From: Luscinia megarhynchos
Taxonomy: Eukaryota > Chordata > Aves > Passeriformes > Turdidae
NCBI GenBank assembly: GCA_034336665.1
Contig: CM067589.1
Span: 826,765-890,764 of the forward strand
DNA length: 64,000 bases
Direction of reading: 5' to 3'
Below, one piece after another: positions 45,311 to 56,149 of this stretch. The first letter of the stretch is position 1, and each line of letters opens with the position of its first letter. The position numbers were made by a program, and so were the translations under genes. The notes below the pieces were generated by a model, which was not told the origin of the DNA, did no database searches, and saw only the letters and a program-made list of their open reading frames with translations.

Positions 45311-45824
45311 TCCTTCCTTTTTTTTTATTTTATTTTTAATTCTGTTTTATTTCCAGTTCTGTTTTTTCCCTTTTTCTCGGGATCGATGAAATCCTCCACT
45401 TTTCACCCACACCAAACTCGCGGGATTTTCCCCCATCTGCATTTCCCATTTCTCCACCCTTTTCCCATGAAAATTCCCCAGGAATTTGAACTTTCGCCAG
45501 GAAAAAAAACAAAATAAAACCCCCAAAAACCCCCCAAAAAACCCGAGATCCCAGGCTGAGCTCAGCTCCAACCGGGATTGCCCCCTCCTGGAGAACCTGG
45601 AAATCCACATCCCAAAAATCCCCCCCCCCAAAAAAAAAAATCCCCCACAAAAAAATCCTTCCCCAAAAAAAATTTCATAAATCCCCAAAAATAATAATAA
45701 AAAAAAATCACCTCCAGGCTGGAATTCTTTCTCCTAGGGAACTGGGAAATCCGCATCCCAAAAATCCCCTAAAACCACAAAAATTCCCCCAAAAATCCCA
45801 AAATCCCCAAATTTTTCCCAATTG

Positions 45825-46495
45825 TCCCCATTTCCCAATATTTTCCCCATAAATTTCAGTGAATTTCCCCCATTTTTCCCATTTCCCATTTTTCCCATAA
45901 ATTTCACGAATCTTTTCCATTTTCCCCCATTTTCCCCATTTTCCCCCATTTTCCCCCATTTTCCCCCATTTCCCCCATTTTTCCCATTTTCCTATTTCCC
46001 CCATTTCCCCATTTTTCAATTTTCCCATTTTCCCGTTAATTTCAGTGAATTTTCCCATTTTCCCCATTTTCCCATTTTCCCCATGTTCCCATTTTTCCTT
46101 TTTTCCTTTTTTCCTTATTTTCCCTATTTTCCCATTTTCCCATTTTCCTATTTTTCCATTTTTCCTTTATTTTTCCCTTTTCCCCAATTTTTCCCATTTT
46201 CCCCATTTTTCCGTATTTTTCAATTTTCCCTATTTTTCCAATTTTCAGATTTTCCCAATTTTTTCTATTTTTCCATTTTCCTTTTTTTCCCATTTTCCCA
46301 TTTTTCCCGTTTTCCCATTTTTCCCATTTTCCCATTTTTCCTATTTTTCCATTTTTCCCATTTTTCCCTTTTTCCCATTTTTCCCATTTTCCCATTTTCC
46401 CTTTTTTCTCCTTTTTTCCCATTTTCCCATTTTCCCATTTTTCCATATCCCCATTTTCCCAATTTTTCCCATTTTCCCAATTTTCCCCATTATTT
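45825..46495. repeat. TTTTCCCATTTTCCCC pyrimidine tract
   Basis: 0.67 kb almost exclusively C/T with regular CAT interruptions. Confidence 0.96.
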
Positions 46496-46504
46496 CCCGA
46501 GCCT

Positions 46505-46620
46505 CTCCGTTAATTACCGTCATTAATTACCGAGCCCGGGGCTCCCTCTGGCGGCGCTCGGTCCCTCCCCGATCCCTTTCCCTGGAAATCAGCAGCAAAA
46601 ATTCCCCCAATTCATCCACG
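46505..46620. promoter_or_regulatory. Small unique island with paired homeodomain-type cores
   Basis: TTAATTACCG occurs twice, at 46510-46519 and 46523-46532, followed by a CpG-containing segment (46532-46570). TTAATTA is a general homeodomain core. Low certainty. Confidence 0.3.
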
Positions 46621-46699
46621 GGGTTTGATTCCATCTATTAAATAGATATTTAATAGATTAAAATACAAGAAAAATATATTTAATGCATTTCAATTCCCA

Positions 46700-48985
46700 C
46701 AGCTCTTCCCTGCTTGGTTTTAAAAGAAAATTCTGCTTTTTATTTTTTTTAAATTTAATATAAAATCCCTCTCGGCTCTGCTTTAATGCCGAAATTCCCT
46801 TTATAAAAAATTGTTTCTTTTCATTTTATTTAATATAAACCCCCCTCAGCCCAACCCTGCTCAGTCTTAATGCGAAATTCCCTTTTTTTTTTGTATTTTA
46901 TTTAATATAAAACCCCCTCTCTACTCAGTTTTAATGGAAATTCCCCTTTTCTTGTAGAGGGTTTTATTTAATGATAAAATTAATTCAGTTTCATTATAAA
47001 CACCGAATATTGATTAGGAACACGATATTTTAACTATTGGATATTAAATATCACAAAATAAATAGCGTGTATGGGATAGGAACAGGATATATGAAATATT
47101 CTATATTAAATATTTCATTATAAACACCGTGTGTGGATTAAGAAAGTGATTTCTTAAATATTCTAAATTAAATATTGAATAATAGAGACTGTATATGGAT
47201 TAGGAGCCTGATAATATTGAATATTCTATATTAAATATTCTATAATAAACACTCTGTATGGATTTTGGAAACGATAATTTAAATTTTCTATATTCAATAT
47301 TTCATTATAAACACCGTGTATTAATTATGAACACCATATACTAAAAATTCTGTATTAAGTATTCTCTAATAAACACCGTGTATGGATAATGAACATAATT
47401 CAAATATTCTATATAAAATATTTCATTATAAACCCCGTGCATGGATTAGGAACACGATATATTAAATATTCTATATTAAATTTTCTATAATAAATATTTC
47501 ATTATAAGCACCGTGTATGGATAACGAACATGATAATTTAAATTTTCTGTAATAAATATTTCATTATATGCACCGTGTATGGATAACGAACATGATAATT
47601 TAAATTTTCTATATTAAATATCTCATTATAAACACCGTGCATGGATTATGAACACCCTATATTTAATGCAGATTTTTTTCCCCAATTTTTTTCCAAACTT
47701 TTCCAGGGGATTTCCCAAACTTTCCCAGAATTTTCCAGGGTTTTTTCCAGCTTTTCCCAATTCCTTCCCATCCCTTTTTCCACCATTTTTCCAGAACATT
47801 TCAAGCGCTCTTTTCCAGCCTTTTCCCAGCTTTTCCCAATCCTTTTCTATCTCTTTTTCCAGCCTTTTCCAACCCTTTTCCCATCCCTTTTCCCATCCCT
47901 TTTTCCATCCTTTTTTCATCCCTTTTTCCATCCTTTTTTCCATCCTTTTTTCCATCCTTTTTTTCATCCTTTTTTCCATCCCTTTTTCCCATCCTTTTTT
48001 TCATCCCTTTTTCTTTCCCTTTTTACATCCCTTTTTCCTTCCCTTTTTCCATCCCTTTCCCATCTCTTTTCCAGGGATTTTTTCCAGCCCTTTTCCAGAA
48101 CATTTCACGGACTCTTTTCCACCCTTTTCCCAGCTTTTCCCAATCCTTTCCCATCTCTTTTTCCAGCCTTTTCCAACCCTTTTCCAGCGCTTTTCACGGG
48201 CTCTTTTCCAGACTTTTTCCCCTTTTTTTTTTCAGCGCTTTTTCCAATTATTTTCCATCCCCTTTTTCGCCATTCCCCAGCCCATTCCAGGACTTTTCCA
48301 GAGCCTATCCCATCCCTTTTCCTGCCTTTTCCAGCTTTTTCCAGCCCTTTCCCAAACCTTTTCCATCCCCTTTTCCAAATATTACCCAGGTCCTTTTCCC
48401 AGCCTTGTCCCAGCCCCTTTCCAAGGCCCTTTTCCAGCTTTTTCCAATTTTTTTCCAGGGTATTTTTCCATCCCTTTTTCTGACCTTTCCCAGCCATTTC
48501 CAGCCTTTCCCAGGGCCCTTTTCCAGCTCTTTCCATGCCCCTTTTCCAAATCTTTTCCGTCCTCTTTTCCAAACCTTTTCCAGGGTCCTTTTCCAGCTCC
48601 TTTCCCAGACCTTTTCCAGCCTTTTTCCATTTTTTTCCAGCCCTTTTCCAGGGATTTTCCTGCCCTTTTCCAGGCCCATTTCCAGAGCCTTTTCTCCTCT
48701 TTTCCCAGCTTTTTTCCTGCCCTTTTCCAGGGATTTTTTCCAGCCTTTTCCATCTTTTTCCAACCCTTTACCCGCCCTTTCCCGGCCCTTTCCCACCCTT
48801 TTCCCATCCCTTTTCCAGCCTCTTTCCAGCTCTTCTCCAGCCCCTTTTCCAGCCTTTTTCCAGCATTTTCCAGCCTTTTTCCTGCCCTTCTCCAGGGTTT
48901 TTCCAGGGATTTTTCCAGGGTCCTTTCCCAGCCCCCTTTTCCAGCCCTTTTCCACTCCTTCCAACCCTTTCCCAGCCTTTTTTTT
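46700..48985. repeat. Left arm of a large inverted duplication (A'-B'-C')
   Basis: A' (46700-46965): three units with CTGCTTTAATGCCGAAATTC. B' (46970-47660): about ten units of roughly 60 bp with ACCGTGTATGGATTAGGAAC and AAATATTCTATATTAAAT. C' (47670-48985): CTTTTCCAGCCCTTTTCC repeats. Each block is the reverse complement of a block in 51.66-55.65 kb, in mirrored order. For example, CCAGAACATTTCAAGCGCTC at 47791-47810 is the exact reverse complement of 52114-52133. Confidence 0.92.
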
Positions 48986-49154
48986 TTTTTTTTTTTTTTT
49001 TTGAGGTGGGGGATGAGTCCCCTCCTCTCCCCCCTTTCCTGGGCACTCTCCCCTCTCCAGGGCTGCGATTTTCCTTTTTTCCCTCCTTTTTTTTTTTCAG
49101 GAATTTCCCAGCGCTGGGGCCCTCCGGAGAGTGCAAACAGCAATAAATAAATAA

Positions 49155-49430
49155 ATTTTATTTATTTAGCCACGATTCCGGCGGCAGCCACCCCGCCCCT
49201 CCTTCCATCCCCCGGGCTGGGGGCGGGTTCTGCAGGTATGCAGCCCATAATACTCTGCAAAACTGCGGGTTTTTCTCTTTCCTCTTTGTTCCCGAAAGGT
49301 TTTTTGTTGGGTTTTTTTTTTTTTTTCTCCTCCTGTGATCCTCGGCAGACGCGCGCCGGGTTTCAAATCCCATCCGAGACAGGCTGACCTTGAAGGTCAG
49401 ACGTCTCGAATCCCAAAATAACAAAGAAAA
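49155..49430. other. Unique CpG-containing island in the palindrome spacer
   Basis: Non-repetitive sequence including GCAGGTATGCAGCCCATAAT and the inverted repeat at 49375-49408. It has no coding features. As one of the few unexpanded islands between HOXB13 and mir-196 it may be under constraint. Confidence 0.4.
49375..49408. promoter_or_regulatory. 34-bp inverted repeat with nuclear-receptor half-sites
   Basis: CGAGAC (49375-49380), then CTGACCTT (49384-49391), a central G, AAGGTCAG (49393-49400), and GTCTCG (49403-49408). The inner 17 bp read TGACCT-TGA-AGGTCA, an everted pair of AGGTCA half-sites with 3-bp spacing. TGACCTTGA is also the monomeric ERR/SF-1 type extended site. The symmetry is seen; receptor binding is inferred. 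Confidence 0.5.
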
Positions 49431-49529
49431 ACCAAAAAAAACCAAAAAAAAACCCCCCAAATCCCAGGAGTCCTCAGGGGAATCTCCCCCTCCTTTTCTC
49501 TCTGTCCCGAAATTCCTCCGCACAAATCC

Positions 49530-49555
49530 CTCCTCCTCCTCCTCCTCCTCCTCCT
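49530..49555. repeat. (CTC)n microsatellite
   Basis: About nine CTC units. Confidence 0.95.
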
Positions 49556-49599
49556 AGAAAGGGGTGAAAAAAAAAAAAAAACCGAAAAAAAAATCCCGG

Positions 49600-50800
49600 C
49601 ACATTAATAAAAATAATATATGAGGGGTAGTGGCTCTGGGGGGTGGGGAGAGACCTTAAAAAGAAGAGAAGAGACCTTGAAAGGCCCCAAAGTGCCAAGG
49701 ACGGGAATTCAGCGCGCTCAGGATGTTCCAGGGGAAGGGAAGAGATGTCGAGCCCTGTTTCATTTTTTTTAATTCATTTTATTTTATTTTATTTGGGGAG
49801 TTCCAATGGATTTTGTTAGTTCGTAGTGGAAGAGGCGCAGGAAGGAGCGCGGGGATGGCTGGAGAAATTTTGGTTTTGTTTTATTTAATTTTTTTTTTTT
49901 TAATGCTCTCTTTAGGACCCGAATTTCGCGAGGGAGAGGAGAAGGGGAGGCTCGGCCGCAGGGTGTGAAAAGCTGACACTGCGCAGAGCAGAACCATAAA
50001 AACCGCGGAAAAAAGGAAAAAAAAATCAGAAAAAGAGGAAAAAAAACCCGGAGGGGAGAGAGCTCCAGCCATCCATTCCCAAGGAAAATGAATCCCGGGA
50101 TTTTCTGCTGCTTCCCCTTCTCCCACCTCCTTCTCTCCAAAATTCCCCACTCCAAAATTCACATTTAGGAGGAAAAGGAAGCCGGAAAAAAACAACGAGC
50201 GAACACCTGAGGAGCCGCTCGGCGCTGGGATTGGGATTTGTCGGCGTGGAAAACCGGGAGCGCTGGAAATATCCAGGAAAAACCTCGGGACAAACCTCGG
50301 CGCTGAAGGGAATGCCAAAGACTCCTAAAAAAACCCCAAAAAAACCGCGCGGGAATCCGAGTTCAGCTCCAGACGGTCCCAAAATCCGACGGCTCCAGGT
50401 CTGAACCAGCGCTCAGGTTTGGGGTTTAATTTAAATTCGGCATTTAATTTAAATTCAGGGTTTAATTTAAATTGGGGGATTTAATTTAAATCCGAGAGAT
50501 GAACATGGACAGGTAAAGAATGGGATGGAATTTTGTCCCGGGAGAGGGCTCGTAAAAAAAAAAAAAAAAAAAAAAAATTGCGGGAGGTGGGAAATTATTT
50601 TTACAAGGGAGGTTTTGCCACGAACCGGGCTGGGAATTTTTTTCCAATTGATTATTCCTGGGTTTTTTTTTTTTCCCTGCAAGGAACTCAAGATCCTTTT
50701 CCTTTGCCCTTTTTCATCGAGGAGAGTTTTGACAATTAGAATTAAAAAAAAAGAAAAAAAGGAAAGGAACAAAAAACCTCTTAGACGAGTCACCCTAAAA
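49600..50800. other. Unique stretch of the palindrome spacer, no gene seen
   Basis: Mixed sequence with A- and T-runs (for example 50553-50576 and 49887-49903). A short TTTAATTTAAATTCGG repeat lies at 50425-50500. No exon was recognised. Confidence 0.4.
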
Positions 50801-50954
50801 CTTTAATCCTGGATTTTTCCTTGTTTCATTCCCGCTTTCCTTTCTCAATTTCCTGAAAATTTAATCCTGGAATTTTCCTTTTTTCCTCCCTGTTTTCCTT
50901 TCCCAATTCCCGCCGACTCCCAGGAACGGGAAGGGAGCGGGGTCACGGCGGGAC

Positions 50955-51430
50955 GTGATTTTTCCCCGATTTTCCCCCTCATTCCCGATTTTCCCCCTTA
51001 TTCCCTATTTTCTCCCCTCACTCCCGGCTTTTCCCATCTCCCGATTTTTCCCCTCATTCCCGGTTTTTCCCTTTATTCCGGATTTCCCCCTTTATTCCCG
51101 ATTTTCCCTTTCACTCCCGGTTTTTTCTCTCACTCCCTGTTTTTCCGCTCAGTCCAGATTTTTCCCTTCATTCCCGATTTTTTCCCCTCACTCCCGATTT
51201 TTCTCCTATTCCCTTTTTTTTCTCTCAGTCCCGGTTTTTTTTCCCTGTTTTTTCGTTCCCCAGTTTCTCCCGTTAGTCCCGGTTTTACGCTCACTCCCGA
51301 TTTTTCCCCTTACTCCCGGGTTTTCTCCTCATTCCCATTTTTTTCCCCTCATTCCTGTTTTTTCCCCATTCCCGGTTTTTCCCTCATTCCCGGTTTTCTC
51401 CTCATTCCCGATTTGCGACATTTCAGTCCC
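50955..51430. repeat. About 20-bp pyrimidine-rich minisatellite
   Basis: About 24 units of ATTCCCGATTTTTCCCCTC with CACTCCC variants. Confidence 0.94.
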
Positions 51431-51674
51431 GGGATCCGCCGGCAAAACGAATTTGGGAAAATCCCCGAATTTGGGAAAATCCCCGCGGGGCCGCTCCAGA
51501 GCCTGGAGGGGAAATGTGGGGATTGAAGGAAGAGATTTAATGAAAGGATTTAATTAAGGGATTTAATTAAGGGATGAGGGAAAGCGAGGGCGGGAGATAA
51601 AACCGAGGGGAAATTGGGGAAAAGCGGGAATTGGGAATTCCACAGGGAGCGGGGCTGGCGCGGGCAGCAGGAGC

Positions 51675-54600
51675 GGCGGGGCTGGAAAAGGGATGGGAAA
51701 GGATGGAAAAAGGACGGAAAATTATGGAAAAGGGATGGAAAAATGGATGGGAAATAATGGGAAAGGATGGAAAAGGGACGGGAAAAGGGTGGAAAAGAAT
51801 GCGAAATGTTGGAAAGGGCTGGAAAAGGGATGAGAAAGGGATGGGAAAGGATGGAAATGGGGTTGGAAAGGATGGAAAAGAGCTGAGAAAAGATGGAAAA
51901 GAGAAAGAAAAGGGGATGGGAAAGGGTGGGAAAGTGCCTGGAAAAGGGCTGGGAAAGGGATGGAAAATAATTGGAAAAAACCCTGGAAAAGAATTGGAAA
52001 AAGTCTGGGAAAAGTCTGGAAAAGAGCCCGTGAAAAGCGCTAGAAAAGGGTTGGAAAAGGCTGGGAAAAAGAGATGGAAAAGGATTAGGAAAAGCTGGGA
52101 AAAGGCTGGGAAAGAGCGCTTGAAATGTTCTGGAAAAGGGGTGGAAAAAACCCTGGAAAAGGGCTGGGGAAGGGATGGAAAAAGGGATGGGAAAGGGATG
52201 GGAAAAGCTGGAAAAAACCCTGGAAAATTCTGGAAAATTTGGGAAATCCCTGGAAAAGTTTGGAAAAGTTTGGAAAAGTTTGGAAAAGTTTGGAAAAGTT
52301 TGGAAAAGTTTGGAGCCCCCGGCAGAGTCTGGCAGGCTCGGCGCTCCCACCCCTCCCCCGACCCCCAAAATTCCCTCGGGTCCTTTCGGATTTTTGGTTT
52401 TGGCCCCGGTGAGGTTCTGCTCCCGCTCCCGCCGCCCAAAATCCGCAAACGCCGCCGCCCAAAATCCTCAAACGCCGCCGCTGCTGCTTGTCGCGATCGC
52501 CTGTTCTGTCCCCATCTCCTGTTCTGTCCCCATCTCCTGTCCTGTCCCCATCTCCTGCTCTGTCCCCATCACCCCGCTCTGTCCCCATCTCCTGTTCTGT
52601 CCCCATCTCCTGTCCTGTCCCCATCTCCTGTCCTGTCCCATCTCCTGTCCTGTCCCCATCTCCTGTCCTGTCCCCATCTCCTGTTCTGTCCCATCTCCTG
52701 TCCTGTCCCCATCTCCTGTCCTGTCCCCATCTCCTGTTCTGTCCCCATCTCCTGTCCTGTCCCATCTCCTGTCCTGTCCCCATCTCCTGCTCTGTCCCCA
52801 TCACCCTGTTCTGTCCCCATCTCCTGTTCTGTCCCCATCTCCTGTCCTGTCCCCATCTCCTGTTCTGTCCCCATCTCCTGTCCTGTCCCATCTCCTGTCC
52901 TGTCCCCATCTCCTGTTCTGTCCCCATCTCCTGCTCTGTCCCCATCTCCTGTTCTGTCCCCATCTCCTGTCCTGTCCCCATCTCCTGTTCTGTCCCATCT
53001 CCTGTCCTGTCCCCATCTCCTGTTCTGTCCCATCTCCTGTCCTGTCCCCATCTCCTGTCCTGTCCCCATCTCCTGTTCTGTCCCCCATCTCCTGTTCTGT
53101 CCCATCTCCTGTCCTGTCCCCTCTCCTGTTCTGTCCCCATCTCCTGTTCTGTCCCATCTCCTGTTCTGTCCCCATCTCCTGTCCTGTCCCCTCTCCTGTT
53201 CTGTCCCCATCTCCTGTCCTGTCCCATCTCCTGTTCTGTCCCCATCTCCTGTCCTGTCCCCATCTCCTGTTCTGTCCCCATCTCCTGTCCTGTCCCCATC
53301 TCCTGTTCTGTCCCCCATCTCCTGTTCTGTCCCCATCTCCTGTTCTGTCCCATCTCCTGTTCTGTCCCCATCTCCTGTTCTGTCCCATCTCCTGTTCTGT
53401 CCCATCTCCTGTTCTGTCCCCTCTCCTGTTCTGTCCCATCTCCTGTCCTGTCCCCATCTCCTGTTCTGTCCCCATCTCCTGTTCTGTCCCCATCTCCTGT
53501 CCTGTCCCCATCTCCTGTTCTGTCCCATCGCCCGCTCGGCGCCTTCGGGGCTTTCAAAAAGCGAATTCGGGTCCAAGTGTGAAATAGCAGCAGCAGCCGC
53601 GGGCTCGAGCTTGGGGGAAATAAATTAGAATTGGGGAAAAAAATCTCTATTTAATATATGGTGTTCATAAACTATGCACAGTGTTAATAATGAAATATTT
53701 AATGTAGAATATTTAAATTATCGTGTCCAAAATCCATACACTGTGTTTATTATATAATATTTAATATAGAATATTTAAATTATCATGTCCATAATCCATA
53801 CACAGTGTTTATAATGAAATATTTAATATAGAAAATTTAATATAGAATATTTAAATTATAGCGTTCATAATCCATACACGGTGTTTATTTAATACAGAAT
53901 ATTTAAATTATCGCGTCCATATTCTATACACGGTGTTTCTAATGAAATGTTTATTATAGAAAATTTAATATAGAATATTTAATATATCGTGTTCCTAATC
54001 CATGCACGGTGTTTCTAATGAAATATTTAATATAGAAAATTTTATATATCATGTCCATAATCCATACAAGGTGTTCATTATATAATATTTAATATAGAAT
54101 ACTTGACGTCGAATATTTAGTATAGAATATTTAAAATAGAATATTTAATATAGAATATTTAATATAGAGTGTTAATATTTAATATATGGTGTTCATAATC
54201 CATACACGGTGTTTATAATGAAATATTTAATATAGGAAATTTAAATTGTCATGTTCATTATCCATACACCGTGTTTATTTTTTAATATTTAATATATCAC
54301 CTTCCTAACCAATATACATAGACAATATCTATTATATAATATTTAATTTGTAATATTTAACAAATCGTGTCCATAATCCATACAAGGTTTAATGCAATAT
54401 TTAATTTAATATAGAATATTTAACAAATCCAGTTCCTGATTCATACACGGTGTTTATTTTGTGATAATTAATATGCATTATTTAAAATATCTTGTTCCTA
54501 ATCGGTATTCAGGGTTTATAAGAAAAATGAATTAATTTTATAATTCCAAAAAAAAAAAAAGAGAATTTTCATTAAAACCGAGCAGGGAGGAAGTTTTATA

Positions 54601-55650
54601 TTAAATAAAATTTAAAAAAAAATTTAAAAGGGAATTTCTCATTAAAGCCGAGCAGACCAGGGCTTATATTAAATTTTTAAAAAAATTAAAAAGGAGAATT
54701 TCTCCTTAAAGCCGACTAGGGAGGGTTTTTATATTAAATAAAATCCAAAAAAACTGGAATTCCGCATTGAAGCAGAGCCGAGTGGGGTTTTGTAATAAAT
54801 AAAATATTTTAAAATTTAATTTCCCGTTAAAACCGGGCCCAGGGGCTTTGGTCCTAGCAGGAAAAGTTTTATATAAAATAAAATAAAAAAAAAGAAGAAT
54901 TTCGCATTAAAACCGAGCTGAGTGGGGTTTATATTAAATTTAATTTTTAAAAAAGGGAATTTCCCGTTAAAACCGGGCCAGGGGCTGAGCCGGATTTAAG
55001 CCTGGATTGGTCTGAGCAGGGAAGGATTTGGATTAAATAATTTTTTTTATAAAGGGAATTTCGCAGTAAAACCGAGCTGAGTGGGGTTTATATTAAATAA
55101 AATTTTTTAAAATGGAATTTCCCGCTAAAACCGAGCCCGGGGACTCAGCTGGGTTTAAACCCGGGTTAGTCCGAGCAGGAAAGGGTTTTATTTGCATTAA
55201 ATACATTTTTAAAAGGGAATTTTGCATTAAAGCCAGAACCGAGTGGGGTTTATATGAAATAAAAATTTGAAAAATTAGAATTTCCCGCTAAAACCGGGCT
55301 CAGGAGCTGAGCTGGGTTTAAATCCGGGTTAGTCCGAGCAGGAAAGGGTTTTATTGACATGAAATAAATTTTTAAAAGGGAATTTCGCATTAAATCCGAG
55401 CCGAGTGGGGTTTATATTAAATAAATTTTTTTAAAATGGAATTTCCCGCTAAAACCGAGCCCGGGGACTCAGCTGGGTTTAAACCCGGGTTAGTCCGAGC
55501 AGGAAAGGGTTTTATTTACATTAAATACATTTTTAAATGGGAATTTTGCACTAAAGCAGAGCCGAGTGGGGTTTATATGAAATAAAATTTTTTAAAATTA
55601 GAATTTCCCGCTAAAACCGAGCCCGGGGACTGAGCTGGGTTTAAACCCGG
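51675..55650. repeat. Right arm of the large inverted duplication (C-B-A)
   Basis: C (51675-52315): GGGCTGGAAAAGG units. A 1.3-kb insertion follows at 52316-53625. B (53626-54525): CCATACACGGTGTTTATAAT and ATTTAATATAGAATATTTAA. A (54560-55650): eight or nine units of about 125 bp with GGAATTTCCCGCTAAAACCG, GAGTGGGGTTTATATTAAAT and GGGTTTAAACCCGGGTTAG. Each is the reverse complement of the left arm; A is expanded here from about three copies to eight or nine. Confidence 0.92.
52495..53530. repeat. CTGTTCTGTCCCCATCTC minisatellite inside the right arm
   Basis: About 58 units of 17-18 bp with T/C variants. It is part of the sequence present only in the right arm, interrupting the otherwise continuous C-B junction. 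Long frames here on both strands are repeat translation. Confidence 0.97.
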
Positions 55651-55981
55651 GTTAGTCCGAGCTCTCCCGGCCGCTTTTCCAGGCGGGAATTCCGGCTCCA
55701 GGCCCCTCCCCCCGCCAATCGGCCCCTCCCCCCTTCCCCCTTTTTTCCCACTCGGAATTTCTGCCTCCTGCCCCTCCCCCATCGCAGATTTTGGCCTTAG
55801 GACCCCGCCCCGAAAAACCCAGGAGGCTCCCGAGATCTTTAAATATTTGATTTGATTTTAAAATTGATATATTTTTTATTTCGTTGTATTTGCACCTTTT
55901 TCTTTAATTTAAATTAAATGAAATTTAACCGATTCGATTTGATCTATTTTATTTCTTTCTTTATTATTTCCTCTAAAATAG

Positions 55982-56029
55982 AAAAATCTTGAAGAAAAAC
56001 AGCAAATTCTTGAAGAGAAGAGAGACACG
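55982..56029 (+). other. Candidate 48-nt micro-exon
   Basis: A pyrimidine-rich tract ends in AAAATAG (AG at 55980-55981). Then come 48 purine-rich bases and a strong donor, GTGAGTGC (GT at 56030). The exon is dense in GAAGAAA and GAAGAGAAG splicing-enhancer-type motifs. It is open in one frame as KNLEEKQQILEEKRDT, coiled-coil-like, but I cannot link it to a gene. It may belong to a noncoding transcript of the mir-196 host region or be chance. Confidence 0.3.
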
Positions 56030-56149
56030 GTGAGTGCTGGGGGGAGAAGGGGTATTTTCCTTATTCGAATTATTTTGATAATTCATTTCAATTTTGATTA
56101 ATTCTGATAATTTTGATATTCCCCGGAATATTTGATCCCACTCAGGACC

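Noticed and set aside
49340..49415. Possible tRNA or tRNA fragment (GGGTTTCAAATCC resembles a T-arm)
   Set aside because: No acceptor stem, D-arm or anticodon arm can be placed. The structure is better described as the 34-bp inverted repeat beside it.
51631..53628. Long open frames (up to 665 codons) on both strands
   Set aside because: They are translations of the TGGAAAAGG and CTGTTCTGTCCCCATCTC arrays. All frames on both strands stay open because the unit lacks stops, and there is no domain content.
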